In this document: piece after piece, positions 50,655 to 57,705 of the stretch
Numbering within the stretch: the stretch's first letter is position 1
Layout of the letters: each line of letters opens with the position of its first letter
Assembly: GCF_002860125.1 (NCBI RefSeq)
Contig: NZ_PGVA01000019.1
Location: 1 to 57,705, forward strand
Source: Bacillus canaveralius
GTDB taxonomy: Bacteria; Bacillota; Bacilli; Bacillales; Cytobacillaceae
Length of the DNA stretch: 57,705 nucleotides
Reading direction: 5' to 3'
Position numbers and translations under genes: made by a program
Notes under the pieces: model-generated
The model's input: the letters and a program-made list of their open reading frames with translations, nothing else
What the model was told of the DNA's origin: nothing
Database searches by the model: none

Positions 50655-50984
50655 TTACTTCACCTTCCCATCCTCTAATTCCACCTCATCTAAAACAGAT
50701 TTCACAGCCGAAAATGTTGTACTATTAGTAGCTAGTGTTTCAAGCTTTATAGGGGATAGCGGCATCCGCATCCGAGGTAAAGGAATCTCATGAAAAGGCC
50801 TGCCTGTTTGATCATGAATAATTTTCGCAACGAGGCTCGTGCAGATTTTTGCCTGACAGGGCCCCATTCCGCACCGTGTTAGTCTTTTTACATCATCAAA
50901 GGTACTTGCGCCTTGCTCAATGACTTCTTCAATTTCCTCACAGCTTATTTCTTCACATCGACAAATGATTGTTGTTTTTTCCAA
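50655..50984 (-). CDS. BFD-type [2Fe-2S] subunit
   Basis: This 109-aa protein has four cysteines in ICRCEE and TRCGMGPCQAKIC, the pattern of bacterioferritin-associated ferredoxin-like domains that bind a [2Fe-2S] cluster. In related dehydrogenases this domain is either fused to the alpha subunit or separate, as here. It starts with TTG 50984, supported by AAGGTGA 6 bases upstream. It lies between the alpha and beta flavin subunits and would relay electrons between them. Confidence 0.87.
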   Translation of the reverse strand: MEKTTIICRCEEISCEEIEEVIEQGASTFDDVKRLTRCGMGPCQAKICTSLVAKIIHDQTGRPFHEIPLPRMRMPLSPIKLETLATNSTTFSAVKSVLDEVELEDGKVK

Positions 50985-51017
50985 CTAATTCACCTTCTAG
51001 TCTCTTAATCTGTTGGT

Positions 51018-52106
51018 CTAAGACATAAATTGATCTCTAAGCTTGGGATTTGCAAAGTTTTCTATATGATTGATTCTGCCTTGCCATGCAGCCGTATCTA
51101 GTTTTGTTTCTAAAATCTCTAACTCTTTCCAAAGGGAATACCTAATCTGCTCAGCATCTTCCATGCTTATAGAATTCAATGCTTCACTTACACTAATTCC
51201 AGTGATCATACCTGTTACTAGTAAAACTCCTTGTGAGCTGATCCCTGCTGCATTACCAGCTATAAAGACATCATTACGATCTGTTTGGAAAAGTTTATTA
51301 TATTGCGGGAGCCATCCTCCAAGTCCTACTTGATAACCGAAGGAGCAACCCAACTGATAAAACGAATCTAGAATAGGTGTTCTTCCTCCATCTACACAAA
51401 CGAGGTCGACCATTTCAGTAATGACCTGATCCTGTTGCTGTATGTCAATTTCATCAACTTGACCATTCCCTCTCGCTTCCTTAATAGTAGAATTCAGATA
51501 AAAGGGAACACCTCTTTTTTTCACTTGTTCCACTTTTTCTTTATCTCTTGCTAGGACATGGGATTGATTTTCAATGATCCCTTTAATTTTTACGCCTACG
51601 TCTGAGAGCTGAATTACAACTTCCACGGCAAAATCACTAGACCCATAGATTACTGCTTCCTTTCCAGGAATAACAAAATCCCGATTGACTAAGGTTTGGG
51701 CTGCACCAATCGTCATAATACCTGGCAGCGTCCATTTCGGAAAAGGAACTGCACTTTCAGCTGCTCCAGTGGCGACGATTATTTTTTTCGCCTTTAATGG
51801 AAAAACATTTGCCTCATCTGTAATACCAACACTTCCATCCTTATATAGGCCAATCACTCGATGTTCAAGCAAATAATGGATTGGAAATTCATTTAATTGT
51901 TCCGTTAACTTTCTTGCTAGTTCAAAGCCACGCATTTGCTTGTAAGCTGAGGGTAATGATCGAATAAATTGCGTTTGCTGGCATAACTGGCCGCCCATTG
52001 AAATCGATTCATCAACAATTGTTACATCCAATCCCTTTGAAGCCGTTTCGAATGCTGCTGCAAGCCCTGCTGGTCCCGCTCCAATGATGAGAACATCAGT
52101 CTCCAT
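51018..52106 (-). CDS. FAD/NAD(P)-type oxidoreductase, HcnB/OoxA-like alpha subunit
   Basis: This protein of about 362 aa has the nucleotide motif VLIIGAGPAGLAAAFE at the N-terminus, ATGAAESAVPFPKW in the middle and AGNAAGISSQGVLLVTG near the end. It resembles the alpha subunit of octopine or hydrogen-cyanide-type dehydrogenases, which carries a second flavin and passes electrons to the respiratory chain. ATG 52106 is preferred because AAGGAGAG lies 7 bases upstream and the earlier ATG touches that site. It overlaps the preceding ferredoxin-like gene by 11 bases. Confidence 0.87.
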   Translation of the reverse strand: METDVLIIGAGPAGLAAAFETASKGLDVTIVDESISMGGQLCQQTQFIRSLPSAYKQMRGFELARKLTEQLNEFPIHYLLEHRVIGLYKDGSVGITDEANVFPLKAKKIIVATGAAESAVPFPKWTLPGIMTIGAAQTLVNRDFVIPGKEAVIYGSSDFAVEVVIQLSDVGVKIKGIIENQSHVLARDKEKVEQVKKRGVPFYLNSTIKEARGNGQVDEIDIQQQDQVITEMVDLVCVDGGRTPILDSFYQLGCSFGYQVGLGGWLPQYNKLFQTDRNDVFIAGNAAGISSQGVLLVTGMITGISVSEALNSISMEDAEQIRYSLWKELEILETKLDTAAWQGRINHIENFANPKLRDQFMS

Positions 52107-52419
52107 CGCCATCTCTCCTTACCTCTGGATCTTCGAAGCTTGGATAAATCTCCATCCCTTCTTCAACCCTTTTCATACAAGTGCGTACATGGTCCTCTCC
52201 ATCCACAGTCATATAGCAACTACAACATCTCCCTCGTGAACAAAAAAGACCTCGTGACTGAATTAACTTTCTGCTTAAACCGAATTTTTTTTCGCCATTA
52301 GCTATTAATGCTGCTGCAACCGTTTGCTGTTTATATGCCTTATATGGCTTATTATTAAAATAGATCGTGACGGGATCTTGAAGCTGCTTCCCTAACACGG
52401 GATGATTTTCGATATGCAT
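52096..52419 (-). CDS. [2Fe-2S] ferredoxin-like gamma subunit (HcnA-like)
   Basis: This 107-aa protein has the plant-type cluster motif C-x4-C-x2-C in GLFCSRGRCCSCYMTV and a fourth Cys in VRTC. It matches the small Fer2_4 subunit of opine/cyanide/sarcosine-type dehydrogenases. It follows the second permease gene by 12 bases and overlaps the alpha subunit gene. Confidence 0.88.
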   Translation of the reverse strand: MHIENHPVLGKQLQDPVTIYFNNKPYKAYKQQTVAAALIANGEKKFGLSRKLIQSRGLFCSRGRCCSCYMTVDGEDHVRTCMKRVEEGMEIYPSFEDPEVRRDGDGD

Positions 52420-52431
52420 AAAAACACCTTC

Positions 52432-53238
52432 TTATTGATTTTTCGATGCAAACACTTTTCCTACACCCAATACCCTTTCAATTACAACCATTAGCACAAT
52501 GGTTAATAAAATCATAATACTTGATACCGACGTTATAATTGGATCATATTGGTATTGCATGTACGTATAGATTCGAACCGGCAGTGAAACCACATCGGTA
52601 CTTACAATAAATAACGCTACTGTTAAATCATCAAATGAAGTAATAAATGCAAAGATAGCACCTGCAATCACCCCGGATTTAATAACAGGAAGAGTAATTT
52701 GAAAAAACACTTTAAATTTCCCAGCCCCTAAATTCATGGCAGCTTGTTCTATCGAGCGGTCAAAACCTACCAAACTAGCAACTACTAAGCGCATAACAAA
52801 AGGTACTGTTAAAATAATATGTCCAAGTATTAAAGCAAAAGGACTTGCGGACAATCCTATCCAAGAATAAAACTGGAGAAGTGCCACTCCAAACACCACG
52901 GATGGAATCAATAGGGGTGAGCCAATTAATTGGACAATGGCCATTTTCCCTTTAAATTGATGCCTAACAACAGCGATGGAAGCTAATGTCCCGATTGCCG
53001 TGGCGATAATTGAAGTACCAACTGCTACAATGACACTTAACACAAAAGATTGCATAAATTCGGGATGTTCAACTAGTTCAAAATACCATCTAAGTGTTAA
53101 TCCTTTCGGCGGAAAAACAATATATTCAGTGGTTGTTAACGAGGACATTAATACGACAACAATAGGTGCAAGCAAAAAGCCATATACTAGGAAACAAACG
53201 AAATTAAATAGGAATTTGGGCAGCCTCTTTTTCCTCAT
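52432..53238 (-). CDS. ABC importer permease, PotC-like
   Basis: This 268-aa inner-membrane protein has six predicted helices and the EAA loop QAAMNLGAGKFKVF that contacts the ATPase. It overlaps the partner permease by 4 bases. The family takes up polyamines, opines or related cationic compounds; here the genes for a multi-subunit dehydrogenase follow, so the imported compound is probably oxidised at once. Confidence 0.92.
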   Translation of the reverse strand: MRKKRLPKFLFNFVCFLVYGFLLAPIVVVLMSSLTTTEYIVFPPKGLTLRWYFELVEHPEFMQSFVLSVIVAVGTSIIATAIGTLASIAVVRHQFKGKMAIVQLIGSPLLIPSVVFGVALLQFYSWIGLSASPFALILGHIILTVPFVMRLVVASLVGFDRSIEQAAMNLGAGKFKVFFQITLPVIKSGVIAGAIFAFITSFDDLTVALFIVSTDVVSLPVRIYTYMQYQYDPIITSVSSIMILLTIVLMVVIERVLGVGKVFASKNQ

Positions 53239-54152
53239 TGAATTGCCACTCCTTTTTCCGAACTAGCAAGTATTTTGCTATAAGCGATGATCGTAATCGT
53301 TGCAATAATGATTAATAAGAATCCAATTGCTGCTCCATATGGCCAATTCAACATAACGGCCACCTGCTCATATGTTAGATAGGACATCACCTTCACCTGT
53401 GGACCACCAAGAATAGCAGGAGTAACAAACGAACTCACACTTAAGCTGAATACCATAACGGATCCGGCAAATATTCCAGGTAATGTCAAAGGCAGTAAAA
53501 CCGAAAAGAATGTTCTAATTGAGCTAGCCCCAAGATTTTGTGCAGCCCTGATAACAGAAGGATCAATTCTTTCAAGCGAACCCATAATACTTAAGACCAT
53601 ATATGGAAACAGCACGTGTACCATTCCGATAATCACACTCAACTCCGTATACAGTAAGGTTAAAGGCTGGTCAATCCACCCAAGGTTCATCAAAGTATTA
53701 TTCACTACACCGTTATTTGATAGTAAAATAACCCATCCATAGCAGCGGATGACCATACTAATTAACAGTGGTGATAACACAAGCAATATTAAATAATTTT
53801 TCACTCTCCCGTTGGCTCTTGAAATTTGAAAAGCCACTGGGTAAGCAATAATGATCGTAACCAATGTAGTTATCAAAGCTATTTTTACCGTTCTCCAAAC
53901 GACCCCTAAGAAAAAAGGATCTGAAATGAATTTGATATAATTTTGAAGTGTCCATTCACTTCCAATTCCACTACTGGCATCGAACGTCTTAAAACTCGTG
54001 ATAAAAAGGAAAAACAAAGGGAGCAAGAAGAAAAAGATGAAGATTCCGAGAGTAGGTAGCAATAACAGCCACGTATCAAGCCGTTTCCTGTTTAGGTTCT
54101 TTTTATTCTGTTTGAGTATTAAATCATGTTCCGTTCCTATTCCAGTCTGCAT
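53235..54152 (-). CDS. ABC importer permease, PotB-like
   Basis: This protein of about 305 aa has six helices, the first at about 30-52, and the EAA loop RAAQNLGASSIRTFF. It pairs with the PotC-like permease. ATG 54152 is chosen with GAGGTG upstream; an in-frame GTG four codons earlier overlaps the ATPase stop (4-base overlap) and is the alternative. Confidence 0.92.
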   Translation of the reverse strand: MQTGIGTEHDLILKQNKKNLNRKRLDTWLLLLPTLGIFIFFFLLPLFFLFITSFKTFDASSGIGSEWTLQNYIKFISDPFFLGVVWRTVKIALITTLVTIIIAYPVAFQISRANGRVKNYLILLVLSPLLISMVIRCYGWVILLSNNGVVNNTLMNLGWIDQPLTLLYTELSVIIGMVHVLFPYMVLSIMGSLERIDPSVIRAAQNLGASSIRTFFSVLLPLTLPGIFAGSVMVFSLSVSSFVTPAILGGPQVKVMSYLTYEQVAVMLNWPYGAAIGFLLIIIATITIIAYSKILASSEKGVAIQ

Positions 54153-54160
54153 TCGCTCTG

Positions 54161-55240
54161 TCACCTCACCTTCCTACAAGGTAATAAATCTTCTGGATTC
54201 CAAATAGCAAATACGTTGTTTCCCTCCTGAATCTGATTAGGATTTAACACTGCATTTGATATATCAGCAACTAAATGCTTATCTTGTGCTTTTAAGATAT
54301 ATCTAGTCTTAGCTCCCAGAAACATCTTTCTTTCAACTTTCGTTTGAAGGCCAGCTTTCCCATCAAAAGATTCATCTAAAGAAATTTGTATTTTTTCAGG
54401 CCTAATAAAAAAGTCAACCTCTGAATTCTTCGTTGAATTGACCGAAACAATCTGCTCATTCCCAAAGAAGTGTAGTTTGCATTTATTATTTCCATAATTC
54501 TCTATAACTTTTCCCTGAATTTGATTGACTTCTCCAATGAACTGGGAAACAAAATCTGTTTTTGGGTGATTGTAGATGGCAGTAGGAACGTCCACCTGTT
54601 CAATTCTCCCTTCATACATAACTGCTATCCGATCTGATATCGCAAGGGCTTCCTCTTGGTCATGTGTAACAAATATGGTAGTAATTCCAACTTTCTTTTG
54701 AATATCCACAATTTCTTCACGCATTTCCTGGCGAAGTTTTGCATCGAGATTACTTAAGGGTTCATCAAGGAGAAGTACTTTGGGCTTGATTACTAGAGCC
54801 CTAGCCAAGGAAACACGCTGCTGCTGCCCACCAGAAAGCTCTTTCGGATAACGTTTTTCATATCCTGATAATCGGACCATTTCCAATGCTTCTAGCACTC
54901 GTTTATTCAGTTCACTTTTAGCGACCTTACGAAGTTTCAATCCATACGCAACATTATCAAAAACGGTCATATGAGGAAACAAAGCATAGTTTTGAAAGAC
55001 CATACCCATTTCTCTTTTATTTGGAGGAAGAAGGTGAACGGGTTTCCCGTCCACCTCAATTTTCCCACCATCCACTTCTAAAAACCCCGCAATCATATTT
55101 AAAGTCGTTGTCTTTCCGCAGCCAGATGGTCCAAGAAATGACATAAGCTCCCCTTGCTCAATCTCAAGACTTAACTTTTTTACCACTTCTGTTTTATTAA
55201 ATGTCTTTATCACATTTTCAAGGGTTAAATAACACATCAT
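54161..55240 (-). CDS. ABC importer ATPase, PotA-like
   Basis: This 359-aa ATPase has Walker A GPSGCGKTTT (about 38-47), signature LSGGQQQRVSLARAL, Walker B LLLDEPLSNLDA and H-loop VTHDQ. A C-terminal TOBE-type domain (about 245-350) is typical of PotA and related importers. Its ATG follows AGAGGTGAT; two adjacent ATG codons are possible. It is downstream of the binding-protein gene by 12 bases. Confidence 0.93.
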   Translation of the reverse strand: MMCYLTLENVIKTFNKTEVVKKLSLEIEQGELMSFLGPSGCGKTTTLNMIAGFLEVDGGKIEVDGKPVHLLPPNKREMGMVFQNYALFPHMTVFDNVAYGLKLRKVAKSELNKRVLEALEMVRLSGYEKRYPKELSGGQQQRVSLARALVIKPKVLLLDEPLSNLDAKLRQEMREEIVDIQKKVGITTIFVTHDQEEALAISDRIAVMYEGRIEQVDVPTAIYNHPKTDFVSQFIGEVNQIQGKVIENYGNNKCKLHFFGNEQIVSVNSTKNSEVDFFIRPEKIQISLDESFDGKAGLQTKVERKMFLGAKTRYILKAQDKHLVADISNAVLNPNQIQEGNNVFAIWNPEDLLPCRKVR

Positions 55241-55252
55241 ATCACCTCTTCG

Positions 55253-56341
55253 TTAGTGGGCTACTTCAATTTCTTTGTTAGCGCGTTCTGTCCACTCAGC
55301 TCTTTTTTGATTAACAACTTCCCAATTCACTTTTATAAGTTTCGCAATTTGGTCTTCGCCATAAACAACCTTATTTGTAATATCCCCCTCTAATTTCACG
55401 TTTTTATTAACCGGACCGTCAAACAGTGCATTGGCAAATAACTCCTGTGCTTCTTCACCTAAAATAAAATTGACAAATTCTTGAGCAAGTTCTACATTTG
55501 GTGCATCTTTGATCACACTAATTGTTGGCATCAACGCAGGAACTCCCTCTTTGGGTATCACATACTCAATTGGAAATCCTGTATCCTGCAGAGTGTATAC
55601 ACGGCTGCTTCCCCATGCACTTGCCACTGTCTGACCCTGCAAGAAATAATTAGAAACATCTGCCGTTTTATCAAATGTGACGGCATTTTTGGCAATTTCC
55701 TTTAATTTTTCAAAGCCTGGCTCAATATTTTCTTCACTTCCTCCGTTAGCAATTGCGGTCATTAGAAGCATATGAATCCCGTAAGTATTCGCAATAGATG
55801 GCAAGACAAGTTTGCCTTTAAACTTAGGATCTGCTAGATCATTCCAAGATGTTAATGGCTCCAAACCATTTTGTTCAAAGAATTCTTTGTTATATGCCAG
55901 TCCAGTTGAAATGATTCCAAAACCGACCCCAACATTATCTTTGTCCTTCGCAATGTCGTATACATTTGCTAGATTAGTAACAACTTCCTTATCTAGCGGG
56001 GCAAGTAATCCAAAGGCTTTTGCCTGAGCTTGTGGACCATCATCTAAAAATGCCACATCAATTTGCGGTTTGTCCTTTTGAGCCTGTAACTTGGACAAAG
56101 TATCCACAGAACTTCCGGTAATATACTTAATCTTAACGCTATGTTCCTTTTCAAATTTAGGGATAAGAACCTCTTTCATCTTTTGTTCATAGCTACCGCC
56201 GTAGGCAGCCAAAACCAATGTTTGTTCATCCTTCCCTGTTGAGCCTTCGTCGTCTGAGGAATTCCCCGCTTGACTACTGCATCCAGAAGCTATCGCAAAA
56301 AATAAACAGATTATTACAGTAAAATACGTTTTTCTTTTCAT
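55253..56341 (-). CDS. Extracellular substrate-binding lipoprotein, PotD-like
   Basis: This protein of about 362 aa has a lipoprotein signal (lipobox IASGC, Cys at about 21) and the PotD/SBP-8 type body, starting TLVLAAYGGSYEQKMKEVLI. It captures the substrate outside the membrane for the PotABC-like transporter. ATG 56341 follows GAGGGGGA by 6 bases; the TTG before it is a weaker choice. It is the first structural gene of the operon after the GntR regulator. The polyamine-type family is wide, so the ligand is not known. Confidence 0.92.
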   Translation of the reverse strand: MKRKTYFTVIICLFFAIASGCSSQAGNSSDDEGSTGKDEQTLVLAAYGGSYEQKMKEVLIPKFEKEHSVKIKYITGSSVDTLSKLQAQKDKPQIDVAFLDDGPQAQAKAFGLLAPLDKEVVTNLANVYDIAKDKDNVGVGFGIISTGLAYNKEFFEQNGLEPLTSWNDLADPKFKGKLVLPSIANTYGIHMLLMTAIANGGSEENIEPGFEKLKEIAKNAVTFDKTADVSNYFLQGQTVASAWGSSRVYTLQDTGFPIEYVIPKEGVPALMPTISVIKDAPNVELAQEFVNFILGEEAQELFANALFDGPVNKNVKLEGDITNKVVYGEDQIAKLIKVNWEVVNQKRAEWTERANKEIEVAH

Positions 56342-56505
56342 CAATTTTCCCCCTCGTCAATTTACTTGCATTCCCTGCACATAAAGAGCTGATCATGATG
56401 AAGTATTGTCGGACTTTTGTATTCCTCCTTTTCTTTTTTAAACTCAGATATATATTAATTTAATGTTACCAATTTTCAGATAAAACTTATTAAAAAAATA
56501 TAATA

Positions 56506-56516
56506 TTATAACTTTA
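56506..56516. promoter_or_regulatory. Candidate GntR operator site
   Basis: TTATAACTTTA occurs here, upstream of the binding-protein gene, and again exactly at 57301-57311, just upstream of the GntR gene. Both are in AT-rich DNA, so chance is possible, but the placement fits autoregulation and operon control. Confidence 0.35.
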
Positions 56517-56559
56517 TAGCTTTTATAAAAAGAATACTTACGTTTAAAAGTATATCTCT

Positions 56560-57276
56560 TTAAAAATGAACCTCTGTATAATAGGTTTCTTTATCTTGAC
56601 GCACATAAAATTTTGAGTACTCAATAATCTCCTCTTGTTTAGTGTAGGTAAACCTTTCCCATTCAAAAACAGGGGTTCCAGGCTCAACTTGTAGCAGTTT
56701 TGCTTTTTCATTTCGCACAATGTACGGATTAATAAAAAGCTTCGCCCTTCCCAGTGCAATATTAAATTTATTTTTAAGTATATTGTAAACAAGATCATTA
56801 TTAATATCTTCAGGTGAAAGATCGGAGCATTTGGCATATGGAAGATATGTATATTCAAGTGCCATTGGTTCACTGTCGACAACTTTTATGCGCTTCAACT
56901 TAATTATTTGCGATTTATTTTGTACATTCAATTTTTCCGCTATTTCGCAGCTAGCATCCTCAATGGAAAAGCTGATCAATTCGTGAGGATGTTCTTCTGT
57001 CTCAGTTGTTAAAGAAATAAAAGAATTAATATCTTGTTCTTTTACTGACCCCAAGACAAATGTCCCCTTTCCTCTTTGTCTAAAAAGATATCCTTTATTC
57101 ACAAGCTCGATAATTGCTCGTTTTACTGTAATTTTACTAACATCAAAAAGATCAGATAACTCTTGTTCCGATGGCAATTGACTGCCTACAGCCCATTTAC
57201 CTGATGTTAATTTCTCTTCTAAAACCTGCTCCACTTGCTTGTAAAGAGGAATAAGTAGTTTTTTATCTATCTGCAT
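56560..57276 (-). CDS. GntR/HutC-family regulator of the uptake-oxidation operon
   Basis: This 238-aa regulator has a winged-helix domain (about 1-72; LPSEQELSDLFDVSKITVKRA) and a UTRA ligand domain (about 90-235; PMALEYTYLPYAKCSDL, VFEWERFTY). It lies 219 bases upstream of the operon on the same strand and probably represses it until the imported compound or a product binds. A repeated TTATAACTTTA lies before both transcripts. The ligand is unknown. Confidence 0.88.
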   Translation of the reverse strand: MQIDKKLLIPLYKQVEQVLEEKLTSGKWAVGSQLPSEQELSDLFDVSKITVKRAIIELVNKGYLFRQRGKGTFVLGSVKEQDINSFISLTTETEEHPHELISFSIEDASCEIAEKLNVQNKSQIIKLKRIKVVDSEPMALEYTYLPYAKCSDLSPEDINNDLVYNILKNKFNIALGRAKLFINPYIVRNEKAKLLQVEPGTPVFEWERFTYTKQEEIIEYSKFYVRQDKETYYTEVHF

Positions 57277-57300
57277 CTCTAAAATCTCCTCAATATAATG

Positions 57301-57311
57301 TTATAACTTTA
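57301..57311. promoter_or_regulatory. Second copy of the candidate GntR operator
   Basis: TTATAACTTTA lies 25 bases upstream of the GntR start, identical to the site at 56506-56516. It would allow autorepression. This is a weak call because the motif is short and AT-rich. Confidence 0.35.
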
Positions 57312-57457
57312 ATTCATTAAAGCTTACATATTAATTATTGTCAATGTATTTTGAAAATTTAGTTTTTTTATTCTATTCAATTGAATATACGTAATCGATT
57401 GTCGGTGGGGGTGAGGAGTTGTACCCGCTTCTTCAAGCAAAACTAGTCATAATAACA

Positions 57458-57607
57458 CTACTCTTCTTGTAGCTCTAAGATGGAATTAACATGAAGGATG
57501 GTTGAGAGCCAGTGGGCAATCATGATGACTGTTTTTTCGTGGTCAAATTGACTGATTGATTCTTGAATAAGCTTTTCTCTTTCGACTTCGTTGATTAAAT
57601 AACTCAT
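57458..57607 (-). pseudogene. C-terminal remnant of an ABC exporter ATPase
   Basis: A 49-aa minus-strand frame reads EREKLIQESISQF, then TVIMIAHWLSTILHV and SILELQEE, clearly derived from the end of an MsbA-type ABC exporter (normally IIAHRLSTIRHA). The Walker A, signature and Walker B parts are missing and two conserved Arg are Trp and Leu. It is a decayed fragment. The remaining end of the window (57608-57705) shows no gene. Confidence 0.72.
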
Positions 57608-57705
57608 AGCAACATGTAACATTACACTAACTAATATCTACATCAATGTAGAGTAGAAAACAGGAATTAGATATTGTCTTCTTGTCCTCGGGTTTCAGGG
57701 TGTTC

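Overview
The window looks like chromosome from a Bacillus-type member of the Bacillaceae. It is moderately AT-rich, with strong AGGAGG ribosome sites, some TTG starts, and recognisable katA with a perfect PerR box, treP/treR, a swrC-like pump with a divergent TetR gene, czcD/czrA, rsbR, cheX/cheY and a TerC protein. No tRNA, rRNA, CRISPR array, phage or intact insertion sequence was found.

Layout. 1-7 kb: an RND efflux pump with its TetR-type regulator, then catalase and a PerR/Fur paralog. 7-10.5 kb: an RsbR-type STAS protein and small accessory genes. 10.5-13.1 kb: trehalose PTS transporter and TreR, with no phosphotrehalase gene between them. 13.1-16.8 kb: a three-gene hyaluronan-type capsule operon (synthase, UDP-glucose pyrophosphorylase, UDP-glucose dehydrogenase). 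17.5-23.3 kb: an ABC exporter translationally linked to a glycolipid-type glycosyltransferase, then a convergent MprF-like catalytic domain protein. 23.3-25.7 kb: cheY, cheX and three small genes, headed by a cyclic di-GMP-I riboswitch with a terminator. 25.9-28.8 kb: a TerC protein, an unknown protein, the zinc/cobalt exporter CzcD and its sensor CzrA.

29.2-41.1 kb holds the most unusual object: an apparently continuous 13-gene minus-strand operon. It begins with a complete tetrahydrobiopterin-type pathway (FolE, a tandem PTPS and an SDR reductase). It continues with a serine-kinase-type ATPase, an alpha/beta hydrolase, an acyl carrier protein, an adenylate-forming ligase, a membrane receptor with HAMP but no normal chemoreceptor tip, two STAS anti-anti-sigma-type proteins, a PP2C phosphatase, a DUF342/FapA protein and a LytTR response regulator. 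Small-molecule synthesis and partner-switching signalling are thus encoded together. Upstream lie an EAL phosphodiesterase and a PAS-rich hybrid histidine kinase on the same strand. A 150-bp element upstream of this operon is repeated almost unchanged upstream of rsbR at 8.4 kb, and a shorter copy sits near 22 kb.

45.7-48.8 kb: a SET-domain protein, then a Tat-exported multicopper oxidase, a ZIP metal transporter and a TatA. 49.2-57.3 kb: a DUF1904 protein, then an eight-gene uptake and oxidation operon (PotABCD-like ABC transporter plus a four-subunit flavin/iron-sulfur amine or opine dehydrogenase) with its GntR regulator. Gene remnants occur at three places: two chemoreceptor C-terminal tails (24.4 and 29.1 kb) and an ABC exporter tail (57.5 kb).

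All functions are assigned by reading motifs and family resemblance from memory. No database search was run.
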